NCBI GenBank assembly: GCA_013112725.1
Contig: JABFFZ010000066.1
Span: 1-32,996, forward strand
Direction: 5' to 3'
DNA: 32,996 nucleotides
From: Chloroflexota bacterium
GTDB taxonomy: Bacteria; Chloroflexota; Anaerolineae; Promineifilales; Promineifilaceae
Shown: in pieces, positions 23,332-31,529 of the stretch
Layout: every line of letters starts with the position of its first letter
Position numbering within the stretch: position 1 is the stretch's first letter
Notes under the pieces: generated by a model
The model's database searches: none
Told to the model about the DNA's origin: nothing
Seen by the model: only the letters and a program-made list of their open reading frames with translations
Translations under genes and position numbers: made by a program

Positions 23332-23976
23332 TTATCGTGCGCCCATCCCAAATTGTAAGATGTGAATGGTCTGATTGAAGAGATCGGCGGCGGGCGAGTC
23401 AAAGAAGGAACGGCCGTCGGCCAACCGATCAGCCGCATTCTCTTCCACCCGGCTTAGCAGGTAGCCGCCCAACTCGGTAATGATGGTATGGAAGATAAAC
23501 GCCGCCAACTCTTCGTCTATTTGGGCGTCAATGCTGCCCTGTGTTTTGCCCTGCGCTACCAGTTGCGCAAAAAATGTGTAGGCGCTGGCTCTGGCCTGCT
23601 GCATCAATTCGGACGGCACATCGCCGCTCTTCACCGCCCGGTAGCCAATCTGGCTGAGTTGTGGGTGTGCCAGTTCAAACTGGACGCCTGCCTGGGCCAG
23701 CCAGGCTAGATAAGCAAAAATATCCATATCTGCTTCGGGCGGTGGCGTTGCCAGGAATTGAGCCTTTTGCTGCGCACCTAGCTCTAGCAGATAGCGGTAG
23801 AGTTCGGCTTTGTCGGCAAAGTATTGGTAAAAGCTGCCTTTGGCGATGCCGGCCTGGGCCACAATCCGGGAAATGGAGGCGTTTGCGTAATCATGGCTGG
23901 CGAATTCTGCCAGGGCTATTTCCAGAAAGTGCTGCCGTTTTTCTTCGGGCAGGTTGAAAAAGGTTTCTTTAGGCAT
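23332..23976 (-). CDS. TetR-family transcriptional repressor
   Basis: A 214-residue regulator. The N-terminal helix-turn-helix (about 28-62) contains ASISRIVAQAGIAKGSFYQYFADKAELYRYL, a classic TetR sequence. The helical C-terminal half would bind an inducer. ATG 23976 is preferred to GTG 23988 because AGGGTGG lies at the right distance. A strong promoter and two palindromic operators lie just upstream, implying autorepression. The next gene on the strand is the glycosyltransferase, the probable target together with tetR itself. Confidence 0.9.
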   Translation of the reverse strand: MPKETFFNLPEEKRQHFLEIALAEFASHDYANASISRIVAQAGIAKGSFYQYFADKAELYRYLLELGAQQKAQFLATPPPEADMDIFAYLAWLAQAGVQFELAHPQLSQIGYRAVKSGDVPSELMQQARASAYTFFAQLVAQGKTQGSIDAQIDEELAAFIFHTIITELGGYLLSRVEENAADRLADGRSFFDSPAADLFNQTIHILQFGMGAR

Positions 23977-23995
23977 TCTTGTTACCACCCTGATG

Positions 23996-24025
23996 TGACT
24001 GGTCAGTCATATGACCTATCGGTCA
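23996..24025. promoter_or_regulatory. twin TetR operator candidates
   Basis: TGACTGGTCA (23996-24005) and TGACCTATCGGTCA (24012-24025) are both inverted repeats with TGAC/GTCA ends, with centres 18 bases apart. They directly follow the -10 of the tetR promoter, so bound repressor would block initiation. Confidence 0.65.
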
Positions 24026-24026
24026 C

Positions 24027-24056
24027 ATTCTACATGATCAGAAATTGGTTTGTCAA
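24027..24056 (-). promoter_or_regulatory. sigma70 promoter of the TetR gene
   Basis: On the minus strand TTGACA (24056-24051, perfect) and TAGAAT (24032-24027) are separated by 18 bases. Initiation would fall in the operator pair. Confidence 0.65.
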
Positions 24057-24086
24057 GGGTAATATCACCGATTCAATTTTACCTAC

Positions 24087-24114
24087 TTGCACGGCCGTTA
24101 AAATGGGGTATCAT
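24087..24114 (+). promoter_or_regulatory. promoter of a small transcript
   Basis: TTGCAC (24087-24092) and TATCAT (24109-24114) are 16 bases apart. Initiation near 24121 would produce an RNA of about 180 bases ending at the terminator at 24271-24301. Confidence 0.5.
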
Positions 24115-24120
24115 AGAGGT

Positions 24121-24301
24121 ACTCTTATCCAATCAACAACACAAGGAAAATATGCGATGGGAAACCATCGTCACCTCCCCTAAAACTGGCACAAAAGAAA
24201 CGCGACTGGAACAACTGGTTGGGTAAGAAGAGGGTAGCGACACCCCCTCCTTGTGTTGGTCAAAGCCCGGAACGGCCGTCTTCACAGACGGTCGTTTTTT
24301 T
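24121..24301 (+). ncRNA. candidate structured small RNA, possibly with a 24-codon reading frame
   Basis: Between a promoter and a strong terminator lies a foldable sequence. CAACACAAGG (24137-24146) pairs perfectly with CCTTGTGTTG (24249-24258), enclosing CGATGG-GAAA-CCATCG (24155-24170, a GNRA tetraloop hairpin) and a GGGT/ACCC hairpin near 24232-24245. A short frame, ATG 24152 to TAA 24226, encodes 24 residues (MRWETIVTSP, then KTGTKETRLEQLVG); its ribosome site AAGGA is inside the closing stem. It may be a regulatory RNA, a leader with hidden ribosome site, or a small-peptide gene. I match it to no known family. Confidence 0.45.
24271..24301 (+). terminator. intrinsic terminator
   Basis: AACGGCCGTC (24271-24280) pairs with GACGGTCGTT (24287-24296) over TTCACA, with one G-T pair, and runs into seven T residues (24295-24301). 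One arm contains the recurrent palindrome ACGGCCGT. Confidence 0.85.
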
Positions 24302-24350
24302 GTGCCGAGATTAGGGGCTGATGCCTGCGTACCAGAACGCCTGTACTCGT

Positions 24351-24404
24351 TTGTTACCCGCTGCGAAGAGTGTTATGATTTGTTGATATTTACCTGATCA
24401 GGTA
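24351..24404 (+). promoter_or_regulatory. promoter and palindromic operator of the LysM-protein operon
   Basis: TTGTTA (24351-24356) and TATGAT (24374-24379) are 17 bases apart. A perfect 14-base palindrome, TACCTGATCAGGTA (24391-24404), lies where transcription would have just begun and 8 bases before the ATG, so a repressor bound there could block the gene. Confidence 0.6.
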
Positions 24405-24412
24405 CGTGAGCC

Positions 24413-25489
24413 ATGATGATCGTAGACCAACTGGTAGTACAGCACCAAACATTGCGCAATAAAGCCGCTGAAGCGCCAGATGCGGTGGACATGAACGAAG
24501 TCATGGCGTTGATGGATCAGGTGCAGGCCGCCAGCGCCCACGTCGAAAACCCCCACCAACGTGAACAATTGCAAGCCATTTTGTTCCACTGGAACGGCTA
24601 TGTACACAGCCAGACCGGCGCTTACCCTGGCATCCAATTAGCCGCTTTTTCACCACCGGCTGCGGCTCCAGGGCCGGAACACACGGCGCGCGTCACTACC
24701 GCTGCTCCGCCTGAGCTAACCTTACCGCGTGTGCATTGGCTGGTTTGGGTGGCGGCAGTGGTGCTGTTTCTGGGCGGGGCTATCATCGTGATCTGGCCGC
24801 TTTTATTTGGCAATGAAGAGGACGCGGTTGCTGCGCCTACCTTGCAAGCGGAGGCGGTCTACACGGCCGTTGCCGCCACCCAAACGACCATTGCTTATGA
24901 AGCCACCGTCACCCGTACTGTCATTGAACAAACGGCCAATGCCGCGGCGCTGTTGTTTGCCACCGCCACCAGCAGTGAAACGGCCGTTAGCGAGACGCCG
25001 CCACCCACCGGCCCCGTCGTGTATACCGTCCAGGCCGGGGACACGTTGTTTACCATTGCCCGGCGTTATGGGCTGACGCTGGACGAGATTATGATCCTGA
25101 ACGGCCTGACGACAGATGCTCTGGCAGTAGGCCAGACGTTGACACTACCGCATCCACCCTTGACGCCAGAGGGAGACACGGCCGTAAATAACCCGGCCGT
25201 CACGCCGCCGCCACCCGCCACCGCCACCCTTACCCCCGGCCAACAACTGGCGGAGATGGTTATTCGCGCATCTTCGGCCAGCCTGTACAGTGGCCCTGGC
25301 GCCCAATTTAGCACTATTATGCCGCTGGCGCGGGGCACCTTTGCCTATGCCGTTGGCCGCAGCCAGGCCGGGGACTGGTATTTGCTGCAACTGGAAGATG
25401 GCGTTACTCGTGGCTGGTTGCCGGCCACCGATGTGGCCTTGCTTTACCCGGCTGTACCCGACATTATCCCCGTCATTGTGGTGCCATGA
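24413..25489 (+). CDS. membrane-anchored LysM and SH3-like domain protein
   Basis: A 358-residue protein. A cytoplasmic helical part (1-105) precedes one transmembrane segment (about 108-131), a Thr/Ala-rich stalk, a LysM domain (about 202-246, YTVQAGDTLFTIARRYGLTLDEIMILNGL), a proline/threonine linker and an SH3b-like domain (about 282-346, ASLYSGPGAQFSTIMPL and DWYLLQL). Both outer domains commonly bind cell-wall glycans or peptides. The start could be either of two adjacent ATG codons. The stop codon overlaps the next start (ATGA), so the two genes are translationally coupled. Confidence 0.85.
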   Translation: MMIVDQLVVQHQTLRNKAAEAPDAVDMNEVMALMDQVQAASAHVENPHQREQLQAILFHWNGYVHSQTGAYPGIQLAAFSPPAAAPGPEHTARVTTAAPPELTLPRVHWLVWVAAVVLFLGGAIIVIWPLLFGNEEDAVAAPTLQAEAVYTAVAATQTTIAYEATVTRTVIEQTANAAALLFATATSSETAVSETPPPTGPVVYTVQAGDTLFTIARRYGLTLDEIMILNGLTTDALAVGQTLTLPHPPLTPEGDTAVNNPAVTPPPPATATLTPGQQLAEMVIRASSASLYSGPGAQFSTIMPLARGTFAYAVGRSQAGDWYLLQLEDGVTRGWLPATDVALLYPAVPDIIPVIVVP

Positions 25490-27456
25490 GCGTGCTGCGC
25501 CGCCATGTGCTGCTGGCGACGGCCGTCTGCGCCGCCGCCGTCGCATTGGTTCTTTATTGGCCCATTCGCCAGCTTCCCCTGAGCTTTGATGACCTGCTGC
25601 ATATTCGTCTGGTGAAAGGGCTGAATTACGCCACCGTCTGGCTGCCCACTACCGATTTTGCTTATTATCGTCCGGTTCTATTTTTGCCTGTTTTGCTTAG
25701 CCGCAGCCTGTTTTCTTATTATCCCGCCCCTTTTTTGTATGGAATGAATTGGCTGCTGCACGCCGCTAATGTCACATTGGTGGTGGCGCTGGCCTGGCGG
25801 TTGTGGCGGCGTTGGCCGCGGGCGCTGGCTGCCGGGCTGCTGCTGGCCTGTTATCCCTTTTCCTTTCAGGCGGTGGCCGTTTTTGGCAACAACATTTACC
25901 TGATTTTGCTGCTGCTGCTGCTGCTGGCGCTGCATACCTATTTGTGGGCATTGGACAGAGGCGGCTGGTGGTGGGGGGTGACGGCCGTTCTCTTTTTCAT
26001 CGGCCTGCTCACCCATGAACTGATGGTGCTGTTTGGCGTATACGCGGCGCTGAGCCAATGGGCTTATATGCGCCACATTGAAATCAGGGCGTGGCGCTGG
26101 CAACGTGACCCGTCGCCACTCACTTTTTCCCCTTATCTCCTCTTTTTGTTGGCCGGGGCAACCTATATTGTCCTCTACCAGTTTTTGCCCCTGGCCATAC
26201 CGCCGCAACCCACCAGCAACAATTTACCAGAGCTAAAATTGCTGTACTTTGGGCAGGCGCTCATTTACCCGTTGGCCTGGTTGGGGGCGCGGCTGCTGCC
26301 GGATAATGCGCCGCTGATTATCATGACGGGCCTGGCGGCAACCATCATCTGGACAGGATGGGCGGCGCGGCCACCAGAAAACCGGTTGGCGCTGCTGTTG
26401 GGTTGGGGGTGGTGGGGCGTCACGGCCGTCTTGCTTACCCTGACTCTACCCACCGACTACATTTTGCATGGCCCCCGCCTGCATTATCTAGGCAGTGTGG
26501 GCGTTTGCCTGCTCTGGGCTGTTTTGTTGGATTTGCTGTTTGTCTGGCGGCGGGTGGGTCAGGTGCTATGGGCCGTGGTTTTGGGCCTGATGCTGCTGAT
26601 GGGCGCTGTTTTTGCACGTGGTCGCCTGGCGGCGCTGGCGAATTTGGGCACCCCGGTCGCGGTGATGCAGACGGAAATGGCGGCACGGCCGTTGGCCGAA
26701 GGTGTATTATTGGTCAATTTACCGGCCTGGGTGGCCCCGGCGCGCAACACCTTTCCCGTGGGTGTGGAACATGCAGCCCTGATGGGCAAGCACATTTTTG
26801 CCGAAGAACTGGTGTGGGAGAACCTAAACCAGGTGCGTCCGGTGCGGGCTGTTGAAGCGCCGGAACTGCGGCAGCCGGTGGACTATCCGTATGGCCTGCA
26901 TGTGCAGTCACCTGATCTGGGCGACCCGGCGGTCTGGGCCCCCGCCGGGGCCAATGTGTTTATCAACCGGTTTACGGAAACCGGCGTGACCAGTGAGTTC
27001 AGCGGCCGATTTATCCCGGCAGATATGCCTGCGCTGAACGCCGCCGAACCCCTGGCAACATGGGGTGACACAGCTTTGTTAGAGGGCACGGCCGTAGCTT
27101 GTGACCACCATATCACTGCCGATCTTACCTGGCGGTGGGCGTTCACTACGGCCACAACCTCGGTGTTTGTGCAAGTGTTGGCGGGGGACGGCCGTTTACT
27201 TGGCCAGGCCGATGGCCCGCCGCTGCAACTGCGCCCCGATTGGCTGGCGCTGCCCCCCAGCTGGCTGGTGCTGGATCATCGGCAAATCGAGGTGGTGGAC
27301 ACGGCCGTACCCGCCGCATCCGGCGCTGGCGTACCCGCTACCCTGCTCATTGGCCTCTACAATTACGTAACCGGCGCACGCGCTCCAGGCACAGACGCCG
27401 CCAGCCACCCCCTGCCTGATAATGCCCTCCGCCTGCCCATCCAATCTTGCTCTTAG
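25486..27456 (+). CDS. polytopic GT-C-like membrane protein
   Basis: A 656-residue protein with about ten hydrophobic segments in residues 8-395 and a soluble extracytoplasmic C-terminal part of about 250 residues rich in beta strands. The first outer loop contains LSFDDLLH (Asp35, Asp36) followed by YYRPV (60-64), as in polyprenyl-phosphate-dependent GT-C glycosyltransferases of the PMT/TMTC type. HELMVLFGVYAAL around residue 180 is also typical. It probably adds a sugar to an outer protein or glycan. Coupling to the LysM protein suggests a common envelope role. The family call is moderate. Confidence 0.65.
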   Translation: MSVLRRHVLLATAVCAAAVALVLYWPIRQLPLSFDDLLHIRLVKGLNYATVWLPTTDFAYYRPVLFLPVLLSRSLFSYYPAPFLYGMNWLLHAANVTLVVALAWRLWRRWPRALAAGLLLACYPFSFQAVAVFGNNIYLILLLLLLLALHTYLWALDRGGWWWGVTAVLFFIGLLTHELMVLFGVYAALSQWAYMRHIEIRAWRWQRDPSPLTFSPYLLFLLAGATYIVLYQFLPLAIPPQPTSNNLPELKLLYFGQALIYPLAWLGARLLPDNAPLIIMTGLAATIIWTGWAARPPENRLALLLGWGWWGVTAVLLTLTLPTDYILHGPRLHYLGSVGVCLLWAVLLDLLFVWRRVGQVLWAVVLGLMLLMGAVFARGRLAALANLGTPVAVMQTEMAARPLAEGVLLVNLPAWVAPARNTFPVGVEHAALMGKHIFAEELVWENLNQVRPVRAVEAPELRQPVDYPYGLHVQSPDLGDPAVWAPAGANVFINRFTETGVTSEFSGRFIPADMPALNAAEPLATWGDTALLEGTAVACDHHITADLTWRWAFTTATTSVFVQVLAGDGRLLGQADGPPLQLRPDWLALPPSWLVLDHRQIEVVDTAVPAASGAGVPATLLIGLYNYVTGARAPGTDAASHPLPDNALRLPIQSCS

Positions 27457-27470
27457 CGTCCCCTCACGGA

Positions 27471-28022
27471 TCAATAATTCAGCCGCAAATCAAACCTATC
27501 AATAATCATCATCACCCCCGTAATGCCGCCCCAGGCGGCTAACATCATCGCCAGCAGCTCCAGAGATGTTTGCGGCGTGGCCAACATTAGTAGCCCCAGC
27601 AAAATCATCAACAGCCCGACCAGGATGTCTGCCGCGCGGCGCTTGTTAATATCCTTACGTTTCATCAAGACGCGCATTCCGCCAAATAGCAGCAGGCTGA
27701 ACGCCACAAATAGAAAAAACGTCCAGCCCAATCCCTGCAAAAACACAAAGGGCGCCAGCAAGATCACCCTCCCAAAAAAGGTGCTCAGGACGCCTTTCAG
27801 AAGGCTCCAGGACCGGTTGGGCACATGTTTACCCAGAAAAGCAAACAAAATGTCTACCAGCCCATTAAAGATCAGGTATAGACCCAAAAAGATGCCGATC
27901 AGAAACATGGTTCCCATTGGCCGCAAAAACAAGAAGATGCTCAAGATGATGACGGCAAATCCCTGAAGAACCACCAACCACCATAATCCCTACCGGGGAT
28001 GACTGATTGAAGCTGTACTCAT
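27471..28022 (-). CDS. HdeD/DUF308-like membrane protein interrupted by an in-frame amber codon
   Basis: The membrane part encodes about six hydrophobic segments (WLVVLQGFAVIILSIFLF, MFLIGIFLGLYLIFNGLVDILF, and so on) and matches HdeD-like/DUF308 proteins. The natural start is ATG 28022, with a perfect AGGAGG six to seven bases upstream, giving MSTASISHPR; then TAG (27992-27990) interrupts, and the same frame continues GLWWLVVLQGFA. Without the TAG the protein would be 183 residues. An uninterrupted frame can start only at TTG 27977, inside the first membrane segment and with no ribosome site. TAG is used as a normal stop by several genes here, so the code is not changed. It is either a recent nonsense mutation, an error, or readthrough. 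Confidence 0.7.
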
Positions 28023-28038
28023 GATTTTCCTCCTGTGG

Positions 28039-28065
28039 GTAGAGCAATTTTCCAAATCGCTTTAC
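28039..28065. repeat. ATTTTCCAAAT hairpin, second copy
   Basis: The 27-base sequence with arms GTAGAGCAATTT and AAATCGCTTTAC around TCC closely matches 14114-14140, where it precedes phoU. Here it lies in the leader of the HdeD-like gene, about 17 bases from its start codon. The rest of the gap, 28066-28253, shows only ACACCGGTGT (28064-28073) as a palindrome and no gene. Confidence 0.7.
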
Positions 28066-28253
28066 ACCGGTGTTGTCAACATCCAATTGTGCATTGACCA
28101 ACCACTCAGAATGGTGGACAATGCCCTGTCGGGTACTGTTTGTTGTCCCGGCTTCAGTGGGAAAACCGGCTAAAGCTATGGCGACAAGCGTATAACATGA
28201 TGGGGGAAAGTATAACACAAAGGCGCAAAGTTGTTTACATAAGAGGTGAAACC

Positions 28254-31200
28254 ATGAAAAGATTTACTTTATTGATGGCACTGTTGATGACAGTGATGGG
28301 ATTGACATTTTGGTTAGCTGCCCGGCCGGCGCCGGCCGCCAATCACCCTACGCTGGAACATGAGATTGTGGTGTTACGGGCTTATTTTGATGACCCGGCC
28401 ATCGTGGCCGTTGTCGCCCGCACCCAGGAACCCTGGGAGGTGGACTACTACAAGAATTTTATGGTCTTGGAAGTAGACGCGGCCGAATACCAGGAATTGG
28501 AGCGCCTGGGATTACGGCTGGAGGTAGACGAGGAGCTAACCACCGAAATCAACAAAATCCGGCTGCCGCTGCCCGGTCAGGTGAGTGGTATTCCTGGTTA
28601 TCCTTGTTACCGCACTGTTGAAGAGACCTATGCCTCGGCGCAATTCTTGGCCACCAATTACCCCAATCTGGCCGAGTGGTTGGATGTGGGCGACTCCTGG
28701 GAAAAGATGGCCGGATTGGGCGGGTATGATATGCAGGTTTTGGTGCTGACGAACGAACTGATACAGCGGGAGAAGCCCAAACTGTTTGTCACCTCGGCCA
28801 TTCACGCCCGTGAATACACCACCGCGGAATTGATGACCCGTTTTGCCGAATATCTGATCAATTCCTATAACGTGGATGCCGACGCCACCTGGCTGTTGGA
28901 CAACCATGAAGTTCATTTGATGTTGCAAACGAACCCGGACGGCCGTAAACGTGCCGAAACCGGCATCTCCTGGCGCAAAAACACCAACAACAACTACTGC
29001 GCCAACACCAACACTCGGGGCGCTGACCTGAACCGCAACTTTCAGTTCCAATGGGGCTGCTGTGGCGGCTCCAGCGGCAACCAATGCAGCGAGACCTATC
29101 GTGGCCCATCCCCTGCCTCCGAACCAGAGGTGCAGGCAGTGCAAAATTACATCTTTGCCAACTACCCCGACCTGCGCGAGCCGCCCCTGAACGCGCCCGC
29201 GCCCATCACCACCACCGGCATCTACCTGGACATTCACAGCTACAGTGAACTGGTGTTGTGGCCCTGGGGTTTCACCAGTACGCCCACCGGCAACGGCACG
29301 GCTTTGCAAACATTGGGGCGCAAATTTGCCTACTTCAACGGCTATTATCCCGAACAGGCGATTGGCCTCTACCCCACCGATGGCACGACGGATGATTTTG
29401 GCTATGGCGAGGTAGGGTTGCCTTCTTACACCTTTGAACTGGGTACAACCTTTTTCCAGGGATGTGGCTTCTTTGAGAGCAACATCATTCCCGGTAACAT
29501 GCCCGCCCTCATCTACGCCGCCAAAGCGGTGCGAGAGCCGTATCTGGCCCCCGCCGGGCCGGATGCCGTCAATGTGGCTGTGAGCAGCATTATCGTGGAA
29601 GCGGGTACGCCGGTGACGCTCACGGCCGTACTCAATGACACCCGTTACAACAACCAGAACGGCACGGAACCCACCCAAAACATCGCCGCCGGTGAGTATT
29701 ACATTGATACACCTCCCTGGATTACGGAAACAACGCCGGTGGCGCTGCCCATGCTGCCCACGGACGGCAATTTCAACAGCCCTGTGGAATCCGCCTATGC
29801 GGTTATTGATACGTCCGCCTTGGCCGACGGCCGTCATCTCATTTATGTGCGTGGTCAGGACGCCACCGGCCGGTGGGGCGTCTTCAGCGCCAGTTTCCTC
29901 TTCATTGTAGACCCGGCCATCGCCCCGGTGCTGGCTGGCGACGTGACCGCCGCCGATACCGGTCTGCCCCTGGCAGCCACCGTTACGGCCAACACCATCT
30001 TTCAGACCCAGACCGACCCGCTCACTGGCATTTACCAGATGCAGGTGATCAGCGACACGTATACGATCACGGCCGTGCCCGACGACCCCAACTACGCACC
30101 GGCTACCGAAACCGGCGTGGTGGCCCAAAACGGCCAGACGGTTGTACAGGATTTCCAGCTTTACCCCTACTGTGATGTCTTCAACGACGATGTAGAATCG
30201 GGCAACATGGGCTGGACGGCGCAGACGCCCTGGGCCATCACCACCGAAGCCTCTCACAGCCCCACCCACTCCTGGACAGACAGCCCTGGCGGCAATTACG
30301 CCAACAATCGCAACGTGGCCATCACCTCGCCCATCATAGACCTGACCGGTTATGAAAATATGGTTCTCACCTACTGGCAAATCTGTGATACTGAAGCGGG
30401 TTACGATTACTGCCGGGTGGAACTCTCGACGGATGGCGGCGCGAACTGGAACGAAATTGCCAGCTTTGATGGCCCGCATACGCAGTGGGAAGAAATCACG
30501 CTGAACGCTTCGATGTTGGATAACCAGGCCAATGCCCGCATCCGCTTCCGCTTCACCTCTGATGTGACTGTTGTGGCGGATGGCTGGCATGTGGATGATA
30601 TTCGGCTGCGGGCAGCAGGCCCGGCCTGTGTGGGTTATGTAGCCCCTCACGCCAGCTTTACCAGCTCTAGCCCAGATGCTTTGGGCGAGGTGACGCAGTT
30701 CACCAATACCTCAACCGGCTCTGAGCTAACCTTTGTTTGGGATTTTGGTGATGGCAGCAGCAGTATCCTGGCGAACCCGTCACACACCTATGCCGCTGTG
30801 GGCAGCTATACCGTCACCCTGACGGCTACCAATAACCTGGGCAGCGATGTGGCCACGGCCGTCGTGGAGATTCTGCAAGCGCCCCAGGCCAGTTTTACGG
30901 CGCTGCCCATCGTCATGTTGGGGGAAACGGCCGTGTTCACCAACACCTCCACCGGCGGTAACCTGGTTTTCTTGTGGGACTTTGGCGATACCATTACCAG
31001 CACGGCCGCCAACCCCACACATCTGTATGCCGCCGAAGGGGATTACACCGTCACCCTGACGGCGCAAAATGCCGTCGGGAGTGATACGGCCGTGGCCGTC
31101 GTCTCCGTCGTGGCCGCGCCCCAGGCCAGCTTTACCGCCACCACGCCCGTGGCGTTGGGCGAGGCCACCGCCTTCACCAACACCTCCACCGGCGGCGCGC

Positions 31201-31412
31201 TCTCCTTCTGGTGGGACTTTGGCGACACCATCACCAGCACGGAAACCAGCCCCAGCCATACCTATGCCACCACCGGCGCCTTCACGGTCACATTGACGGT
31301 GAGTAATGCGGTGGGGGTGGATGTGGCCACGGCCGTGGTGGAAGTTATTGCGCCTGTCACCCCCGGCTACACGCTTTTCCTGCCGATCATTGTGGCGGCG
31401 CTGCCGGAATAG
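28254..31412 (+). CDS. secreted M14 zinc carboxypeptidase with PKD repeats
   Basis: A 1052-residue exported protein. It has a signal peptide (1-29), a pro-region (about 31-115) and an M14 domain (about 116-430). Zinc ligands are His184 and Glu187 (HARE) and His328 (DIHSYSE); Asn260-Arg261 bind substrate; Glu395 (FELGTTFF) is the catalytic base. Then come a carboxypeptidase-regulatory-like segment, a beta-sandwich of MAM/CUB appearance (about 640-795), and three PKD domains of about 80 residues, each with WDFGD. The last residues, GYTLFLPIIVAALPE, form a short FLP-type tail. AAGAGGTG precedes ATG 28254; the in-frame upstream extension is rejected. It probably degrades external protein for uptake by importers. 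Confidence 0.9.
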   Translation: MKRFTLLMALLMTVMGLTFWLAARPAPAANHPTLEHEIVVLRAYFDDPAIVAVVARTQEPWEVDYYKNFMVLEVDAAEYQELERLGLRLEVDEELTTEINKIRLPLPGQVSGIPGYPCYRTVEETYASAQFLATNYPNLAEWLDVGDSWEKMAGLGGYDMQVLVLTNELIQREKPKLFVTSAIHAREYTTAELMTRFAEYLINSYNVDADATWLLDNHEVHLMLQTNPDGRKRAETGISWRKNTNNNYCANTNTRGADLNRNFQFQWGCCGGSSGNQCSETYRGPSPASEPEVQAVQNYIFANYPDLREPPLNAPAPITTTGIYLDIHSYSELVLWPWGFTSTPTGNGTALQTLGRKFAYFNGYYPEQAIGLYPTDGTTDDFGYGEVGLPSYTFELGTTFFQGCGFFESNIIPGNMPALIYAAKAVREPYLAPAGPDAVNVAVSSIIVEAGTPVTLTAVLNDTRYNNQNGTEPTQNIAAGEYYIDTPPWITETTPVALPMLPTDGNFNSPVESAYAVIDTSALADGRHLIYVRGQDATGRWGVFSASFLFIVDPAIAPVLAGDVTAADTGLPLAATVTANTIFQTQTDPLTGIYQMQVISDTYTITAVPDDPNYAPATETGVVAQNGQTVVQDFQLYPYCDVFNDDVESGNMGWTAQTPWAITTEASHSPTHSWTDSPGGNYANNRNVAITSPIIDLTGYENMVLTYWQICDTEAGYDYCRVELSTDGGANWNEIASFDGPHTQWEEITLNASMLDNQANARIRFRFTSDVTVVADGWHVDDIRLRAAGPACVGYVAPHASFTSSSPDALGEVTQFTNTSTGSELTFVWDFGDGSSSILANPSHTYAAVGSYTVTLTATNNLGSDVATAVVEILQAPQASFTALPIVMLGETAVFTNTSTGGNLVFLWDFGDTITSTAANPTHLYAAEGDYTVTLTAQNAVGSDTAVAVVSVVAAPQASFTATTPVALGEATAFTNTSTGGALSFWWDFGDTITSTETSPSHTYATTGAFTVTLTVSNAVGVDVATAVVEVIAPVTPGYTLFLPIIVAALPE

Positions 31413-31431
31413 AGGCAACAATCAGTAGCCG

Positions 31432-31499
31432 GTAATCGGTGAGATGGAGTCCGAAGTCCGATGTTGGACTTCGGACTTCCAGCCGGCAAACCGATAATC
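31432..31499. repeat. nested hairpin after the M14 gene
   Basis: AGTCCGAAGTCC (31448-31459) pairs perfectly with GGACTTCGGACT (31466-31477) over GATGTT. The flanks GGTAATCGGT and ACCGATAATC are near-complementary and form an outer stem. The inner unit GTCCGAA repeats at a 7-base step. Confidence 0.8.
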
Positions 31500-31529
31500 A
31501 AAGTGCCTTTTTCGCATACGAGGTAGCCC

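Noticed and set aside
27865..28218. A 117-codon minus-strand frame covering the start of the HdeD-like gene
   Set aside because: It reads the membrane gene in a shifted frame and has no recognisable domain; the in-frame MSTASISHPR start fits better.
28140..28253. Upstream in-frame extension of the M14 gene
   Set aside because: The signal peptide and the ribosome site AAGAGGTG mark ATG 28254 as the start; the extension is not signal-like.
28536..30650. A 704-codon open frame antisense to the M14 peptidase gene
   Set aside because: It mirrors the codon bias of the well-supported M14 gene; its product has repetitive Gly/Arg/His composition, no recognisable domain and no ribosome site.
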